DNA of 21,225 bases, taken from NCBI GenBank assembly GCA_045614825.1, contig JAZLDO010000005.1:1-21225 (forward strand), written 5' to 3'. The notes under the pieces were generated by a model that saw nothing but the letters and a program-made list of their open reading frames with translations, was not told where the DNA came from and did not search any database. A program made the translations under genes and the position numbers. Source of the DNA: Aphodosoma sp045614825. Its GTDB lineage: Bacteria > Bacteroidota > Bacteroidia > Bacteroidales > Paludibacteraceae. Below, piece after piece: positions 14,720-21,225 of the stretch (position 1 is the stretch's first letter; each line of letters begins with the position of its first letter).

Positions 14720-15172
14720 ATGAAAACAATTAAACTCATTATCATTTTATTAGCAAGCACAATGCTATTTTCATGTGAACAACCAACGACACCAACAGAA
14801 TTAAAAAACAATGGTCCAACATTAGAATCACGGCTATATGGCATTTGGAACTCTGTTTCAAAAACACCACTTGGTGTTGCCCCTGAATATAGTTATCCAC
14901 ACGAATGCTTTGATTATAAACTAATCATCGACTCCAATATGGTTTATACCATATATAACAAAGGAAAATTATCCACTCAGATGAAATTCTTTCTCAATGA
15001 CACAATATATGACAAAGCAAACAATAAATATTATGGCGAAATAATTTTAGAGGATAGTCTAAAAATTCATTTTTCAATTATTAGTGATAACTTATACCTA
15101 ACCCCCATAGGAAAAGGCGAAGACCTTCTCTGTGGAGGATGTTCTTATCACTACATAAAAGAATTAAACTAA
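14720..15172 (+). CDS. small lipoprotein, lipocalin-like, unknown function
   Basis: A 150-residue predicted lipoprotein. The signal is MKTIKLIIILLASTMLFSC with the lipobox LFSC and Cys19. The mature part begins with a Pro/Thr-rich linker, then LYGIWNSVSKTP, the G-x-W opening of small calycin or lipocalin-like lipoproteins in Bacteroidota, followed by alternating strands (YKLIIDSNMVYTIYNKG, then MKFFLNDTIYD and similar). A Cys-Gly-Gly-Cys occurs near the end (LLCGGCSYHY). The ATG at 14720 is chosen over the open frame from 14627 because the export signal starts there and the earlier part overlaps the preceding gene. Gap to the preceding gene is 14 bases. Confidence 0.78.
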   Translation: MKTIKLIIILLASTMLFSCEQPTTPTELKNNGPTLESRLYGIWNSVSKTPLGVAPEYSYPHECFDYKLIIDSNMVYTIYNKGKLSTQMKFFLNDTIYDKANNKYYGEIILEDSLKIHFSIISDNLYLTPIGKGEDLLCGGCSYHYIKELN

Positions 15173-15224
15173 AACAATAAAATTCATTTCACTTCGTTTT
15201 TCATTAAAACTAAATGATTGTTTT

Positions 15225-16229
15225 ATGAAAAAAATAAATTTTGCCTATTTCGCACTACCGCTATTATTTTGTTATTGCGAAACTAATGTTGATACCAATC
15301 AACAACAAGATGATGAACAAATTAATTTTCAAGTCGAAAATGGCATATTACCTGGTATTTTTTCAGTATCTGATAGCACAACCATCCATTTTTCTCAAGG
15401 CAATCTACAATACCAAGCTTCAACAAACACTTGGCGTTTCGCCGAACATCAAATAGACGTCATTGGAAATAATATTTATATCTCACACTCAGCAGAATAC
15501 AACAAATGGATAGACCTATTCGGGTGGGCAACATCGGGGTTCGACAACACCGCTCTCGACTCATTAGCAGTCAATTATCAACCTTGGACAATAAGTAACG
15601 AATATAACTCCAACTGTCCCGACAACCCTTTTGGTTACGGATTCTCTCGGTTTTCTTTAGACACTATCATCATTGACACTATTAGCATTGACTCCATTCA
15701 TATTGACACCATCGCCATTGATTTCAGCATCGATAGCACCAATTACGATTGGGGAATTTACAATGCTATTACAAACGGAGGAGGACAAGATAGTATATGG
15801 CGGACACTAACCGCTGAAGAATGGAACTATCTTATTTTTAGACGCAACTATGCCGAAAATCTATATGGCGTAGCCACTATCGAAGGTGTCAATGGCATCA
15901 TTCTGCTCCCTGACAATTGGGTCACACCACAAGGTATTATTTTCAAATCAGGCTTGGGCAATGCTTTCGGAAATGAATATTTCTCTAAAAACAACTATAA
16001 CACAAACAAATGGAACAAAATGCAACTTGCAGGAGCAGTATTCCTGCCTGCATGTGGCTATAGAAATGGCGCAGAAATTGGCAATGTAAACACTACAGGA
16101 GTATACTGGACCACCACATGCAAAGAACAAAACAATCCCCAATACCTCTATTTTTGCTCCAACTATCTATCTCTCACTCACGGATATAACCCTTACTACG
16201 GACAAGCCGTCCGCCTCGTCTGCAAATAA
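15225..16229 (+). CDS. lipoprotein of the Bacteroidales GNLQYQ-TWRFAE family with pentapeptide insert
   Basis: A 334-residue predicted lipoprotein. A short signal (MKKINFAYFALPLLFCYC) ends at Cys16 or Cys18. The body carries landmarks of a large Bacteroidales exported family: GIFSVSDSTTIHFSQGNLQY (43-62), TWRFAEHQ, WIDLFGWATSGF (95-106), then YDWGIYNAI, WRTLTAEEWNYL (192-203), GVNGIILLPDNW (221-232), GAVFLPACGYRN and a final AVRLVCK. The family resembles FISUMP-type C-lectin-like domains; its function is unknown. Residues 146-171 form a run of D-T/S-I-x-I pentapeptides that interrupts the region before YDWG; I do not expect it in the family consensus. Third gene of the operon, 52 bases after the preceding stop. 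Confidence 0.8.
   Translation: MKKINFAYFALPLLFCYCETNVDTNQQQDDEQINFQVENGILPGIFSVSDSTTIHFSQGNLQYQASTNTWRFAEHQIDVIGNNIYISHSAEYNKWIDLFGWATSGFDNTALDSLAVNYQPWTISNEYNSNCPDNPFGYGFSRFSLDTIIIDTISIDSIHIDTIAIDFSIDSTNYDWGIYNAITNGGGQDSIWRTLTAEEWNYLIFRRNYAENLYGVATIEGVNGIILLPDNWVTPQGIIFKSGLGNAFGNEYFSKNNYNTNKWNKMQLAGAVFLPACGYRNGAEIGNVNTTGVYWTTTCKEQNNPQYLYFCSNYLSLTHGYNPYYGQAVRLVCK
15660..15737 (+). repeat. in-gene 15-base tandem repeat coding D-T/S-I-x-I
   Basis: About five imperfect 15-base units, built on ATTGACACTAT, encode DTIII, DTISI, DSIHI, DTIAI and a decayed DFSID. The units share the amino acid pattern better than the bases, suggesting an older expansion kept at the protein level. Confidence 0.65.
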
Positions 16230-16286
16230 AAAACGCTCCTTTTCATATAATAAACAAAAAACATATTAAACTAAAATTATATAATT

Positions 16287-17159
16287 ATGAAAAAATCAAT
16301 TTTATTATTTGCAATTCTCGCATCTGTTTTTGTTGCTTGCAATCAACAAAAAGATGTTGATTACGCCAACCCTGATGTATATGGCATTTGGGCAGTTACA
16401 ACTAACAACCCAAATACAAGTACAGAAATATTAGATACATTGATTTTCTACATAAGCACAGAAAATAGTAAATTCATCTCCGAGGATTCACTTATAATTT
16501 ATCACAGCAAAGAGGCATATACGGAAAATTCCGACCTTGGTTACATCAAATACAAATATGAGATCATTAAAGACGAAAAACTCATATTGACATATTACAA
16601 TCGCCTTTACGAAACATATACCACACGTGAATTTCAATGGCGACCAGATTTGTCTTTTATTGCAGACACAATAAATCATACGACCCTTAAAGAAGAAATA
16701 AAAGGTCTTTTAGGTAAATATGAATGGATATCAACAGAAAATTTAGATAGTAATAGTACGAGATTTGCAAAACATGTTATTGATACATTAGAAAATTCAA
16801 TTATCGAATTCAAAATCAATGACTTTCTCCTTCTAAATGGCACAATTAATCATAACACACAGAATAACCACAATGAAACAGGTGAATATTTTAGACACGT
16901 AATGGAACCATATAACGTAACAATAAGTAAAAAAGGTGTAGGCATTATTGAAGATAAAATATTACCACTTATCACAAACAAAATAAATGAAACAGACTCT
17001 ATTATGTGGCTTTTATTTCCCATATACAAAGATGGCGAATATAGCAGTTATATGAATCTTGCAGGAGGAACGAAATATGTTTATTCTATAGAAAACAATA
17101 AACTGATTTTAAAAGAAGAATATTCAAACTGTATCATAACTTTTGAAAGAATAGAATAG
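16287..17159 (+). CDS. lipoprotein with lipocalin-like start, unknown function
   Basis: A 290-residue predicted lipoprotein. The signal MKKSILLFAILASVFVAC gives the lipobox FVAC with Cys18. After a short linker comes VYGIWAVTT, the same G-x-W opening as the second gene of the operon, which suggests a shared calycin-like fold in the first half (about 30-120). The second half (about 138-290) opens with LLGKYEWISTE and ends in KYVYSIENNKLILKEEY and ITFERIE, so it may be a second copy of the same fold. No catalytic motif is visible. Last gene of the operon, 57 bases after the preceding stop, closed by a strong terminator 26 bases after its own stop. Confidence 0.78.
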   Translation: MKKSILLFAILASVFVACNQQKDVDYANPDVYGIWAVTTNNPNTSTEILDTLIFYISTENSKFISEDSLIIYHSKEAYTENSDLGYIKYKYEIIKDEKLILTYYNRLYETYTTREFQWRPDLSFIADTINHTTLKEEIKGLLGKYEWISTENLDSNSTRFAKHVIDTLENSIIEFKINDFLLLNGTINHNTQNNHNETGEYFRHVMEPYNVTISKKGVGIIEDKILPLITNKINETDSIMWLLFPIYKDGEYSSYMNLAGGTKYVYSIENNKLILKEEYSNCIITFERIE

Positions 17160-17184
17160 CTAAGTAATTGCTCTTGAAAAAACT

Positions 17185-17216
17185 AACGCAGACACTCCGC
17201 AACGAGTGTCTGCGTT
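17185..17216 (+). terminator. strong terminator of the lipoprotein operon
   Basis: Perfect 13-base-pair stem AACGCAGACACTC with GAGTGTCTGCGTT, loop CGCAAC, followed by more T (TTTTT in total). GC-rich for this region, so very likely a real rho-independent stop. Confidence 0.93.
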
Positions 17217-17283
17217 TTTATAGCACACAGAATATATAGGTAAATTTTTCACTTCTGCGAGTCTGTTTATATAGATTTTTTAC

Positions 17284-17291
17284 TATCTTTG
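17284..17291 (+). promoter_or_regulatory. -7 box of the phosphoesterase promoter
   Basis: TATCTTTG matches TAnnTTTG, 28 bases before the ATG at 17320. No exact -33 TTG at 19-21 bases. Confidence 0.55.
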
Positions 17292-17319
17292 CACATAGAA
17301 AACCTGATTCATAGAAACA

Positions 17320-17808
17320 ATGAAAATCATACTAATGTCCGACACACATGGATTGTGCGACAAGAAAATGGAAAAATATCTTGCGGATTGCGATGAAATA
17401 TGGCACGCTGGCGATATTGGCTCGCTTGAGGTTGTCAACAAACTGCGCTCATTCGCTCCGCTACGTGCTGTGTATGGCAATATTGACGACCAAAATATCC
17501 GCCACGAATTCTCGGAGTTTCTGTCTTTCGACTGTGAGGGTGTCTCTGTGTTGATGACACATATAGGCGGTTTTCCGGGCAAATATGATGCGAAAGCTAT
17601 ACGACAAATATTTGCCACAAAGCCCAAAATATTCGTTTGCGGGCATAGCCACATCCTCCGAGTGATGTATGACAAACACTTCGACATGCTCACACTCAAC
17701 CCCGGAGCCGTAGGTCAACAAGGATTCCACCAAACACGCACAATGCTCCGCTTCGAAATCACAGAAGGCGAAATAAAAAACATGGAGGTCATCGAATTTC
17801 CCCGATAG
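17320..17808 (+). CDS. YfcE/MJ0936-type metallophosphoesterase
   Basis: A 162-residue single-domain phosphodiesterase of normal family length. All metal-binding motifs of the calcineurin-like fold are present: SDTH (Asp8, His10), HAGDIG (Asp32), GNID (Asn54), THIGG (His81) and GHSH (His109, His111), and LNPGAVG (126-132) is a family signature. Such proteins hydrolyse phosphodiesters with two metal ions, usually Mn or Ni; the physiological substrate is generally unknown. It lies alone between the lipoprotein operon terminator and a shared terminator downstream, with its own -7 box, so it is probably a single transcript. Confidence 0.92.
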   Translation: MKIILMSDTHGLCDKKMEKYLADCDEIWHAGDIGSLEVVNKLRSFAPLRAVYGNIDDQNIRHEFSEFLSFDCEGVSVLMTHIGGFPGKYDAKAIRQIFATKPKIFVCGHSHILRVMYDKHFDMLTLNPGAVGQQGFHQTRTMLRFEITEGEIKNMEVIEFPR

Positions 17809-17884
17809 ACTTTTTTGCGGTTTTCTTGCTTGCACCTTGCTTGAAGGTTGCTCTCACTATCTTGGAGGTATGGATGAAGGTAGG

Positions 17885-17917
17885 GTTATCCTTCGTATAT
17901 GTTTCGTATATCCTTCG
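17885..17917. repeat. three 11-base units (TATATCCTTCG type)
   Basis: Units GTTATCCTTCG, TATATGTTTCG and TATATCCTTCG stand head to tail in the 197-base gap between the phosphoesterase and the convergent CoA-transferase. No gene is seen in this gap; it otherwise holds a GC-richer stretch with a small inverted repeat near 17836 and the terminator at 17953-17990. Confidence 0.5.
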
Positions 17918-17952
17918 TGTTGCTATGCTTTAAATTATCTTAGACTATAAAC

Positions 17953-17990
17953 GAAAAAACTCCATTCGGCAGTGCTGAATGGAATTTTTT
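17953..17990. terminator. bidirectional terminator between phosphoesterase and CoA-transferase
   Basis: Stem CCATTCGGC with GCTGAATGG (one G-T pair), loop AGT, bounded by A6 on the left and T6 on the right. It can stop both convergent transcripts. Confidence 0.88.
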
Positions 17991-18005
17991 ATTATCGCTC
18001 AATTA

Positions 18006-19487
18006 TTAGAATTTAGCGTTTTTCATATCACCAGTCTCGATGAGTGCTTTGTGCATTGCAAAGCAATTGTCGAGGTTAAGTGGAGTATGAGCCAATGGTG
18101 CTTTTGCAAGATAGTCGCGGAGCATTTCGCGATATTCTGGGTCAACACAGTTGTCAATGATGCAGTGTGCACGTTGAATTGGCGATTTGCCACGAAGGTC
18201 AGCCACACCATGTTCAGTGATAAGGATTTTCACTGAGTGCTCTGATTGGTCGATGTGCGATACGTAAGGCACGATAGCTGGAATCTTACCATCTTTAGCA
18301 GTTGAAGGAGTTGTGAAGATTGAGATATAAGCGTTGCGTGTGAAGTCGCAAGAACCACCGATACCGTTCATCATCTTAGTACCTGTAACGTGAGTTGAGT
18401 TTACGTTACCGAAGATGTCAGCCTCGAGTGCTGTGTTGATAGTGATAAGACCAAGACGACGAGCAACCTCTGGGTTGTTAGAGATTTCTTGTGGACGAAG
18501 CACGAGTTTGTCTTTGAAGAACTCGAGATCGCCATAGATTTCGTCGAGCACTGGTTGTGATACTGTCAACGAACAACCTGAAGCGAATTTACAGTTACCT
18601 TCGCGCATAAGACCAATAACAGCGTCTTGGATAACCTCTGTGTACATTTCGAATGGAGGAATGTCAGGGTTAGCACCAAGAGAACCGAGCACTGCGTTAG
18701 CGATGTTGCCTACACCTGATTGGATAGGGAGGAACGATGCAGGAATGCGACCTGCTTTGATTTCGCCTGCAAGGAAGTTAGCCACGTTTTCACCGATTTT
18801 AGCAGTCACTTCGTCAACTGGAGAGAAACCACCTACTTCGTTAGGACGGTTAGTGTTGACTACAGCGATGATTTTTGAAGGGTCAACTTGTACGTATGGT
18901 TGACCGCAACGATCTGATGGTTTGTATACAGGGATAGCTTCGCGGCAAGGAGGATCGAGAGGCTCATAGATATCGTGCATACCACAGATTTCAGCAGGGT
19001 GAGCAGCATTGAGCTCAACGATGATATGGTCGGCCAAACGGCAGATAGTAGGAAGGATACCTACACCTGAAGTTGGAACGATTTTGCCATCTTCAGACAA
19101 AGAACAAGCCTCAACGATAGCGAATTTTGGTTTTGGCATGAAGCCATAGCGCAACTCTTGAGCCAAGTGGCTGAGGTGCATATCGAAATAGTGAGCTTCT
19201 TGAGCATTCAAACGAGTGCGGAGCTCTTTGCTTGATTGATAAGGAGTACGGAAAAGGATTGCATTAGCTTTAGCCAATTCGCCATCGAGACTAGCACCAG
19301 TAGATGCACCTGTGTACATACCAATTTTGAACTCTTTGCCTTCAGCGTGAGCAGCTGCTGCACGAGCAGCAATAGCAGTTGGCACTTCTTTTGGACAACC
19401 AGCAGGTGTAAAACCGCTGAAACCAATAATATCACCGTGATTGATAAAAGAGGCAGCTTCTTCGGCTGTCATTACTTTATAAGCCAT
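18006..19487 (-). CDS. succinate/acetate CoA-transferase (class I acetyl-CoA hydrolase/transferase family)
   Basis: A 493-residue enzyme of full family length. It moves CoA between acetyl- or propionyl-CoA and succinate. Motifs: GFSGFTPAGCPKEVP (22-36), SGVGILPTICRLADH (140-154), the oxyanion-site GVGNIANAVLGSLG (258-271), and YTEVIQDAVIGLM (282-294) where Glu284 is the expected catalytic residue that forms the glutamyl-CoA intermediate. GIGGSCDFTRNA and ITEHGVADLRG are typical of the succinate:CoA-transferase group. Placed after pta and ackA, so it fits the acetate and propionate end of succinate-pathway fermentation. Whether acetate or propionate is the main partner cannot be told from sequence alone. 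The gap to ackA is filled by a heptamer array; the gene ends before a bidirectional terminator. Confidence 0.93.
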   Translation of the reverse strand: MAYKVMTAEEAASFINHGDIIGFSGFTPAGCPKEVPTAIAARAAAAHAEGKEFKIGMYTGASTGASLDGELAKANAILFRTPYQSSKELRTRLNAQEAHYFDMHLSHLAQELRYGFMPKPKFAIVEACSLSEDGKIVPTSGVGILPTICRLADHIIVELNAAHPAEICGMHDIYEPLDPPCREAIPVYKPSDRCGQPYVQVDPSKIIAVVNTNRPNEVGGFSPVDEVTAKIGENVANFLAGEIKAGRIPASFLPIQSGVGNIANAVLGSLGANPDIPPFEMYTEVIQDAVIGLMREGNCKFASGCSLTVSQPVLDEIYGDLEFFKDKLVLRPQEISNNPEVARRLGLITINTALEADIFGNVNSTHVTGTKMMNGIGGSCDFTRNAYISIFTTPSTAKDGKIPAIVPYVSHIDQSEHSVKILITEHGVADLRGKSPIQRAHCIIDNCVDPEYREMLRDYLAKAPLAHTPLNLDNCFAMHKALIETGDMKNAKF

Positions 19488-19497
19488 AATTATAAAA

Positions 19498-19574
19498 AGT
19501 TGTGAGTTAAAAGTTGAAAGTTGAAAGTTAAATCAGATTTTAAAACTTTCAAATTTCAACTTTCAAATTTAACA
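19498..19574. repeat. heptamer array 5: inverted AGTTGAA / TTTCAAC arms
   Basis: Eleven 7-base units. Five AGTTGAA-type units on the left and four TTTCAAC-type units on the right are reverse complements, with two spacer units between, so the RNA of the ackA/CoA-transferase gap can fold into a long hairpin. The array includes the ackA stop codon. Confidence 0.7.
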
Positions 19575-20768
19575 TTTAATTAAAGATACTGTATCAGAAG
19601 CAATTGTGAGTTCTTCGTCGGTTGGGATAACGACTACGCGAACTTTTGAGTCTGGAGTAGAGATTTCGATCTCTTCACCACGTGATTTGCCATTCAATTC
19701 GGCATCGTATTTAACACCAAGATACTCAAGACCACGGCAGATGTAATCGCGTGTTTGCATTTGGTTTTCACCGATACCACCTGTGAATACAAGTACATCA
19801 ACGCCATTCAAAGCTGCTGTATATGCACCGATGTATTTCAACAAGCGATATTCGAACATATCGAGAGCAAGTTTAGCGCGTTCGTTGCCAGCAGCGATTG
19901 CAGCTTCGATGTCGCGCATGTCGCTTGATACGCCAGAAACACCCATAACGCCTGATTTTTTGTTGATAACAGCGTTAACACCAGCTGCATCAAGACCCTC
20001 TTTTTCCATCAAATAGGTCATTGCACCAAGGTCAACATCACCACAACGTGTACCCATCACCAAACCTTCGACTGGAGTGAGACCCATTGAAGTGTCGATT
20101 GATTTGCCATTTTTAACAGCTGTAATAGAGCCACCGCCACCGATGTGGGCTGTAATAACTTTAGTGTTTTCGTAATCCAAACCAAGGAATTCACAAGCGC
20201 GACGTGATACATAGCGGTGAGATGTTCCGTGGAAGCCATAACGACGAACACCATATTTTTCGTAATACTCATAAGGGAGTGCATACATATATGCGTGAGC
20301 AGGCATTGTTTGGTGGAATGCTGTGTCGAACACACCTACTTGAGGCACGTTAGGCAAAATTTTAGTGATAGCAGCCACACCTTTGAGGTTTGCAGGGTTG
20401 TGAAGTGGAGCAAGGTCGGTGCAAGCTTCCATTTGTTTGATAACCTCTGGAGTGATAACTACTGAAGTGTTGAATTTCTCGCCACCATGCACAAGACGAT
20501 GACCTACTGCTTCGATTTCGTCGAGCGATTTGATGCATCCATATTCGGCATTTGTAAGCACTTCGAGAATGAGCTCTACACCTACAGTATGCTCAGGCAT
20601 ATTTTTTTCGATGATTTTTTTCGAACCATCAGCCAATGTAAATTTAAGGAAAGAGTCTGGCAAACCAAGTTTTTCAATACCACCTTGAGCCATAACCTCT
20701 TTAGTAGTCATATCGTACAATTTATATTTAATTGACGAACTACCACAGTTGAGAACTAGAACTTTCAT
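19569..20768 (-). CDS. ackA: acetate kinase
   Basis: A 399-residue cytoplasmic enzyme of normal length. It makes ATP and acetate from acetyl phosphate. The start MKVLVLNCGSSSIKY is the classic phosphate-1 motif of the family; GHRLVHGGEKF, VFDTAFHQTMP, RYGFHGTSHRYVS, HIGGGGSITAV, and VFTGGIGEN follow in the expected order, covering acetate binding, catalytic Asp and Arg, and the ATP site. A start at 20846 is also open, but its extra 26 residues (with FTFQLS/LTFQIS heptads) are only the translation of a repeat array, so the ATG at 20766-20768 is used. It is the middle gene of pta-ackA-CoA-transferase. Confidence 0.96.
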   Translation of the reverse strand: MKVLVLNCGSSSIKYKLYDMTTKEVMAQGGIEKLGLPDSFLKFTLADGSKKIIEKNMPEHTVGVELILEVLTNAEYGCIKSLDEIEAVGHRLVHGGEKFNTSVVITPEVIKQMEACTDLAPLHNPANLKGVAAITKILPNVPQVGVFDTAFHQTMPAHAYMYALPYEYYEKYGVRRYGFHGTSHRYVSRRACEFLGLDYENTKVITAHIGGGGSITAVKNGKSIDTSMGLTPVEGLVMGTRCGDVDLGAMTYLMEKEGLDAAGVNAVINKKSGVMGVSGVSSDMRDIEAAIAAGNERAKLALDMFEYRLLKYIGAYTAALNGVDVLVFTGGIGENQMQTRDYICRGLEYLGVKYDAELNGKSRGEEIEISTPDSKVRVVVIPTDEELTIASDTVSLIKC

Positions 20769-20772
20769 AAAA

Positions 20773-20870
20773 GTTGAAATTTGAAAAGTTAAATGTGAAA
20801 GTTGAAATGTGAAAATTGAGACATGAAGCCGAATGGCAAATTTCAACTTTCAGATTTCAACTTTCAGATT
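20773..20870. repeat. heptamer array 6: inverted GTTGAAA / AACTTTC arms between pta and ackA
   Basis: Eight GTTGAAA-type units, a 9-base spacer, then four complete AACTTTC-type units and a partial one, which are reverse complements of the left arm. The array takes up nearly all of the pta-ackA gap and could form a long imperfect hairpin in the transcript. Confidence 0.7.
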
Positions 20871-20876
20871 ATTTAA

Positions 20877-21225
20877 TTATTTTTTCGCTGCAATAGCTTG
20901 GTTTGCAGTGATAGCAATCATTTGTTCGATATCAGTCACCGAGCAACCACGGCTAAGGTCGTTGATAGGAGCAGCCATACCTTGAAGTACTGGACCGATA
21001 GCTTCGGCACCGCCAAGGCGTTGTACCATTTTATAACTGATATTACCAACTTCGAGTGATGGGAATACAAATGTGTTAGCGTGGCCAGCAACTTTGCTAC
21101 CTGGAGCTTTCAATTGACCTACTGATTCAACCAAAGCAGCATCGGCTTGAAGTTCGCCTTCGATCATCATGTCAGGAGCTTTTTCTTGTGCCATTTTTGT
21201 AGCAGCAACTACTTTATCAACCATT
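20877..21225 (-). CDS. pta: phosphate acetyltransferase, C-terminal part only
   Basis: The last 115 complete codons of a gene that starts beyond the right edge. The product interconverts acetyl-CoA and acetyl phosphate, feeding acetate kinase. The visible part contains the conserved DMMIEGELQADAALV, then GHANTFVFPSLEVGNISYKM and VLQGMAAPINDLSRGCS segments (all interrupted here only at natural breaks), which are the C-terminal signatures of the Pta family, and ends normally in a TAA. Its place before ackA on the same strand is the standard arrangement. The first Met in the window is internal, not the start. Confidence 0.95.
   Translation of the reverse strand, partial: MVDKVVAATKMAQEKAPDMMIEGELQADAALVESVGQLKAPGSKVAGHANTFVFPSLEVGNISYKMVQRLGGAEAIGPVLQGMAAPINDLSRGCSVTDIEQMIAITANQAIAAKK

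Noticed and set aside
17809..17952. A possible small RNA in the gap after the phosphoesterase.
   Set aside because: There is a small inverted repeat and an 11-base repeat but no promoter box leading into it, and the only terminator serves the neighbouring genes.
20768..20846. An N-terminal extension of acetate kinase.
   Set aside because: The extra residues are translation of a heptamer array, and the family start MKVLVLNCGSSS lies at 20768.

Overview
The window looks like a chromosomal piece of a gut or oral type Bacteroidales bacterium (phylum Bacteroidota). The evidence is the Bacteroidota promoter form (TTG/TTTG, about 20 bases, then TAnnTTTG) in front of several genes, many short lipoproteins with Cys-ended signal peptides, a protein with a type IX secretion C-terminal sorting domain, a DUF4922/SpoIID/AmpG-like gene set, and a pta-ackA-CoA-transferase fermentation cluster. 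The + strand is rich in C and poor in G in genes of both orientations, most clearly in the left part. Minus-strand genes are therefore rich in G/T-ending codons and the few plus-strand genes in C/A-ending ones, which suggests the minus strand is the leading strand.

Layout. 1-1769 (minus): a radical SAM protein whose stop overlaps the start of a MurG/MJ1255-like glycosyltransferase that runs off the left edge. 2034-2444 (plus): tsaE. 2482-4343 (minus): two related lipoproteins. 4524-10062 (minus): a tightly spaced run of hutI, a small membrane protein, a DUF4922 HIT/GalT-like protein, a SpoIID/LytB-domain protein without signal peptide, and an AmpG-like permease; the last genes look like a peptidoglycan-fragment import and recycling unit. 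10245-11828 (minus): a secreted T9SS cargo with a duplicated domain. 12041-12646 (plus): a TetR-family regulator. 12684-14066 (minus): a TPR-transmembrane-HTH regulator, divergent from a four-gene operon (14277-17159, plus) of one small secreted protein and three lipoproteins, closed by a strong terminator. 17320-17808 (plus): a YfcE-type phosphoesterase. 18006-21225 (minus): pta (partial), ackA and a succinate/acetate CoA-transferase, the acetate/propionate-forming end of fermentation.

The most unusual signal is a set of eight low-complexity arrays at or in gene ends. Their sequences differ, but every one has a period of exactly 7 bases and several are built as inverted pairs. They supply start codons, stop codons and whole protein segments: the glycosyltransferase carries a 35-residue N-terminal extension and an internal (ITDYRLQ)n heptad segment, both read straight through such arrays. 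Second in interest are the apparently cytoplasmic SpoIID protein beside DUF4922 and AmpG, and the TPR regulator/lipoprotein operon.

No tRNA, rRNA, CRISPR array, transposase or complete mobile element was seen. No gene-free stretch exceeds 300 bases.
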